DNA from: Verrucomicrobiota bacterium
GTDB lineage: Bacteria; Verrucomicrobiota; Verrucomicrobiia; Opitutales; UBA2995
Length of the DNA stretch: 6,458 bases
Assembly: GCA_027297085.1 (NCBI GenBank)
Contig: JAPUIL010000417.1
Location: forward strand, 1 to 6,458
Reading direction: 5' to 3'
A program made the translations under genes and the position numbers. Numbering within the stretch: position 1 is the stretch's first letter; every line of letters starts with the position of its first letter. This document shows positions 6,311 through 6,458 of the stretch, one piece after another. The notes beneath the pieces were generated by a model. That model saw only the letters and a program-made list of their open reading frames with translations, ran no database searches and was not told the origin of the DNA.

Positions 6311-6458
6311 ATGGAATCGACATCTAACCGGCGTGAATTTACCAGAGTCCGTGTGAACATTCTGAGCGAGCTTCGGTCCGGAGGATCCGTGGATATCAGC
6401 GGCACGCTCGCTAATGTCAGCTTAAATGGGATATTTCTCAACACCGAGGCGCATCTCC
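6311..6458 (+). CDS. PilZ-domain protein, N-terminal 49 residues (3' end outside window)
   Basis: The frame opens at ATG 6311, with GAGGAG (6293-6298) 12 bases upstream, and runs off the window. Residues 7-16 read RREFTRVRVN, containing the RxxxR motif as R8 and R12. Residues 35-40 read NVSLNG, matching the (D/N)xSxxG motif. These are the two c-di-GMP-contacting motifs of PilZ domains, and both are intact. PilZ starts only a few residues into the protein, so it is probably a small single-domain PilZ protein, though the rest is unseen. Placed after a chemotaxis receptor and a cheY start, it may tie c-di-GMP level to motility or receptor output. That link is inferred from position only. Confidence 0.85.
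   Translation, partial: MESTSNRREFTRVRVNILSELRSGGSVDISGTLANVSLNGIFLNTEAHL

Overview
The window is a stretch of a bacterial chemotaxis gene cluster, with every recognisable gene on the + strand. The best guess for the host is a Nitrospira-like member of the Nitrospirota. This rests on gene order (cheA, cheW, a soluble PAS-rich receptor, cheY, pilZ) and protein style, not on a database match, so it is tentative.

Layout: 1-141 is the 3' end of a gene with a CheZ-like phosphatase motif. 142-261 is a short gap holding a small perfect inverted repeat and the cheA ribosome binding site. 262-2598 is cheA, which lacks a recognisable P2 domain and carries two CheW-like domains at its C-terminus. 2602-3053 is cheW, interrupted by a one-base frame error in a run of eight C. 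3097-5961 is a cytoplasmic methyl-accepting chemotaxis protein (MCP) of 954 residues. 5962-6062 is a gap with a G/C-rich imperfect hairpin. 6063-6128 is the first 21 codons of a cheY-type receiver, ended by a stop. 6129-6288 is an open tail in another frame that I do not recognise. 6311 to the window end is the start of a PilZ-domain protein.

The most notable object is the MCP. Its N-terminus is a group I truncated hemoglobin (trHb) with the proximal His and the B10 Tyr / E11 Gln distal pair. Two duplicated pairs of PAS domains and a chemoreceptor signalling hairpin follow. The globin-PAS linker contains a strong internal Shine-Dalgarno sequence placed 7 nt before an in-frame ATG. This suggests that a free-standing globin gene fused to an MCP gene that kept its own ribosome binding site. 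One gene could then yield both a globin-containing and a globin-less receptor.

Working model (inference): the soluble receptor senses O2, NO or redox state through heme and PAS domains and acts on CheA through CheW. CheA would phosphorylate a CheY, and the CheZ-like protein may dephosphorylate it. The PilZ protein would add c-di-GMP input. The copies of cheW and cheY here both look broken while the large cheA and MCP frames are intact. That is either sequence or assembly error or real loss of the small components.
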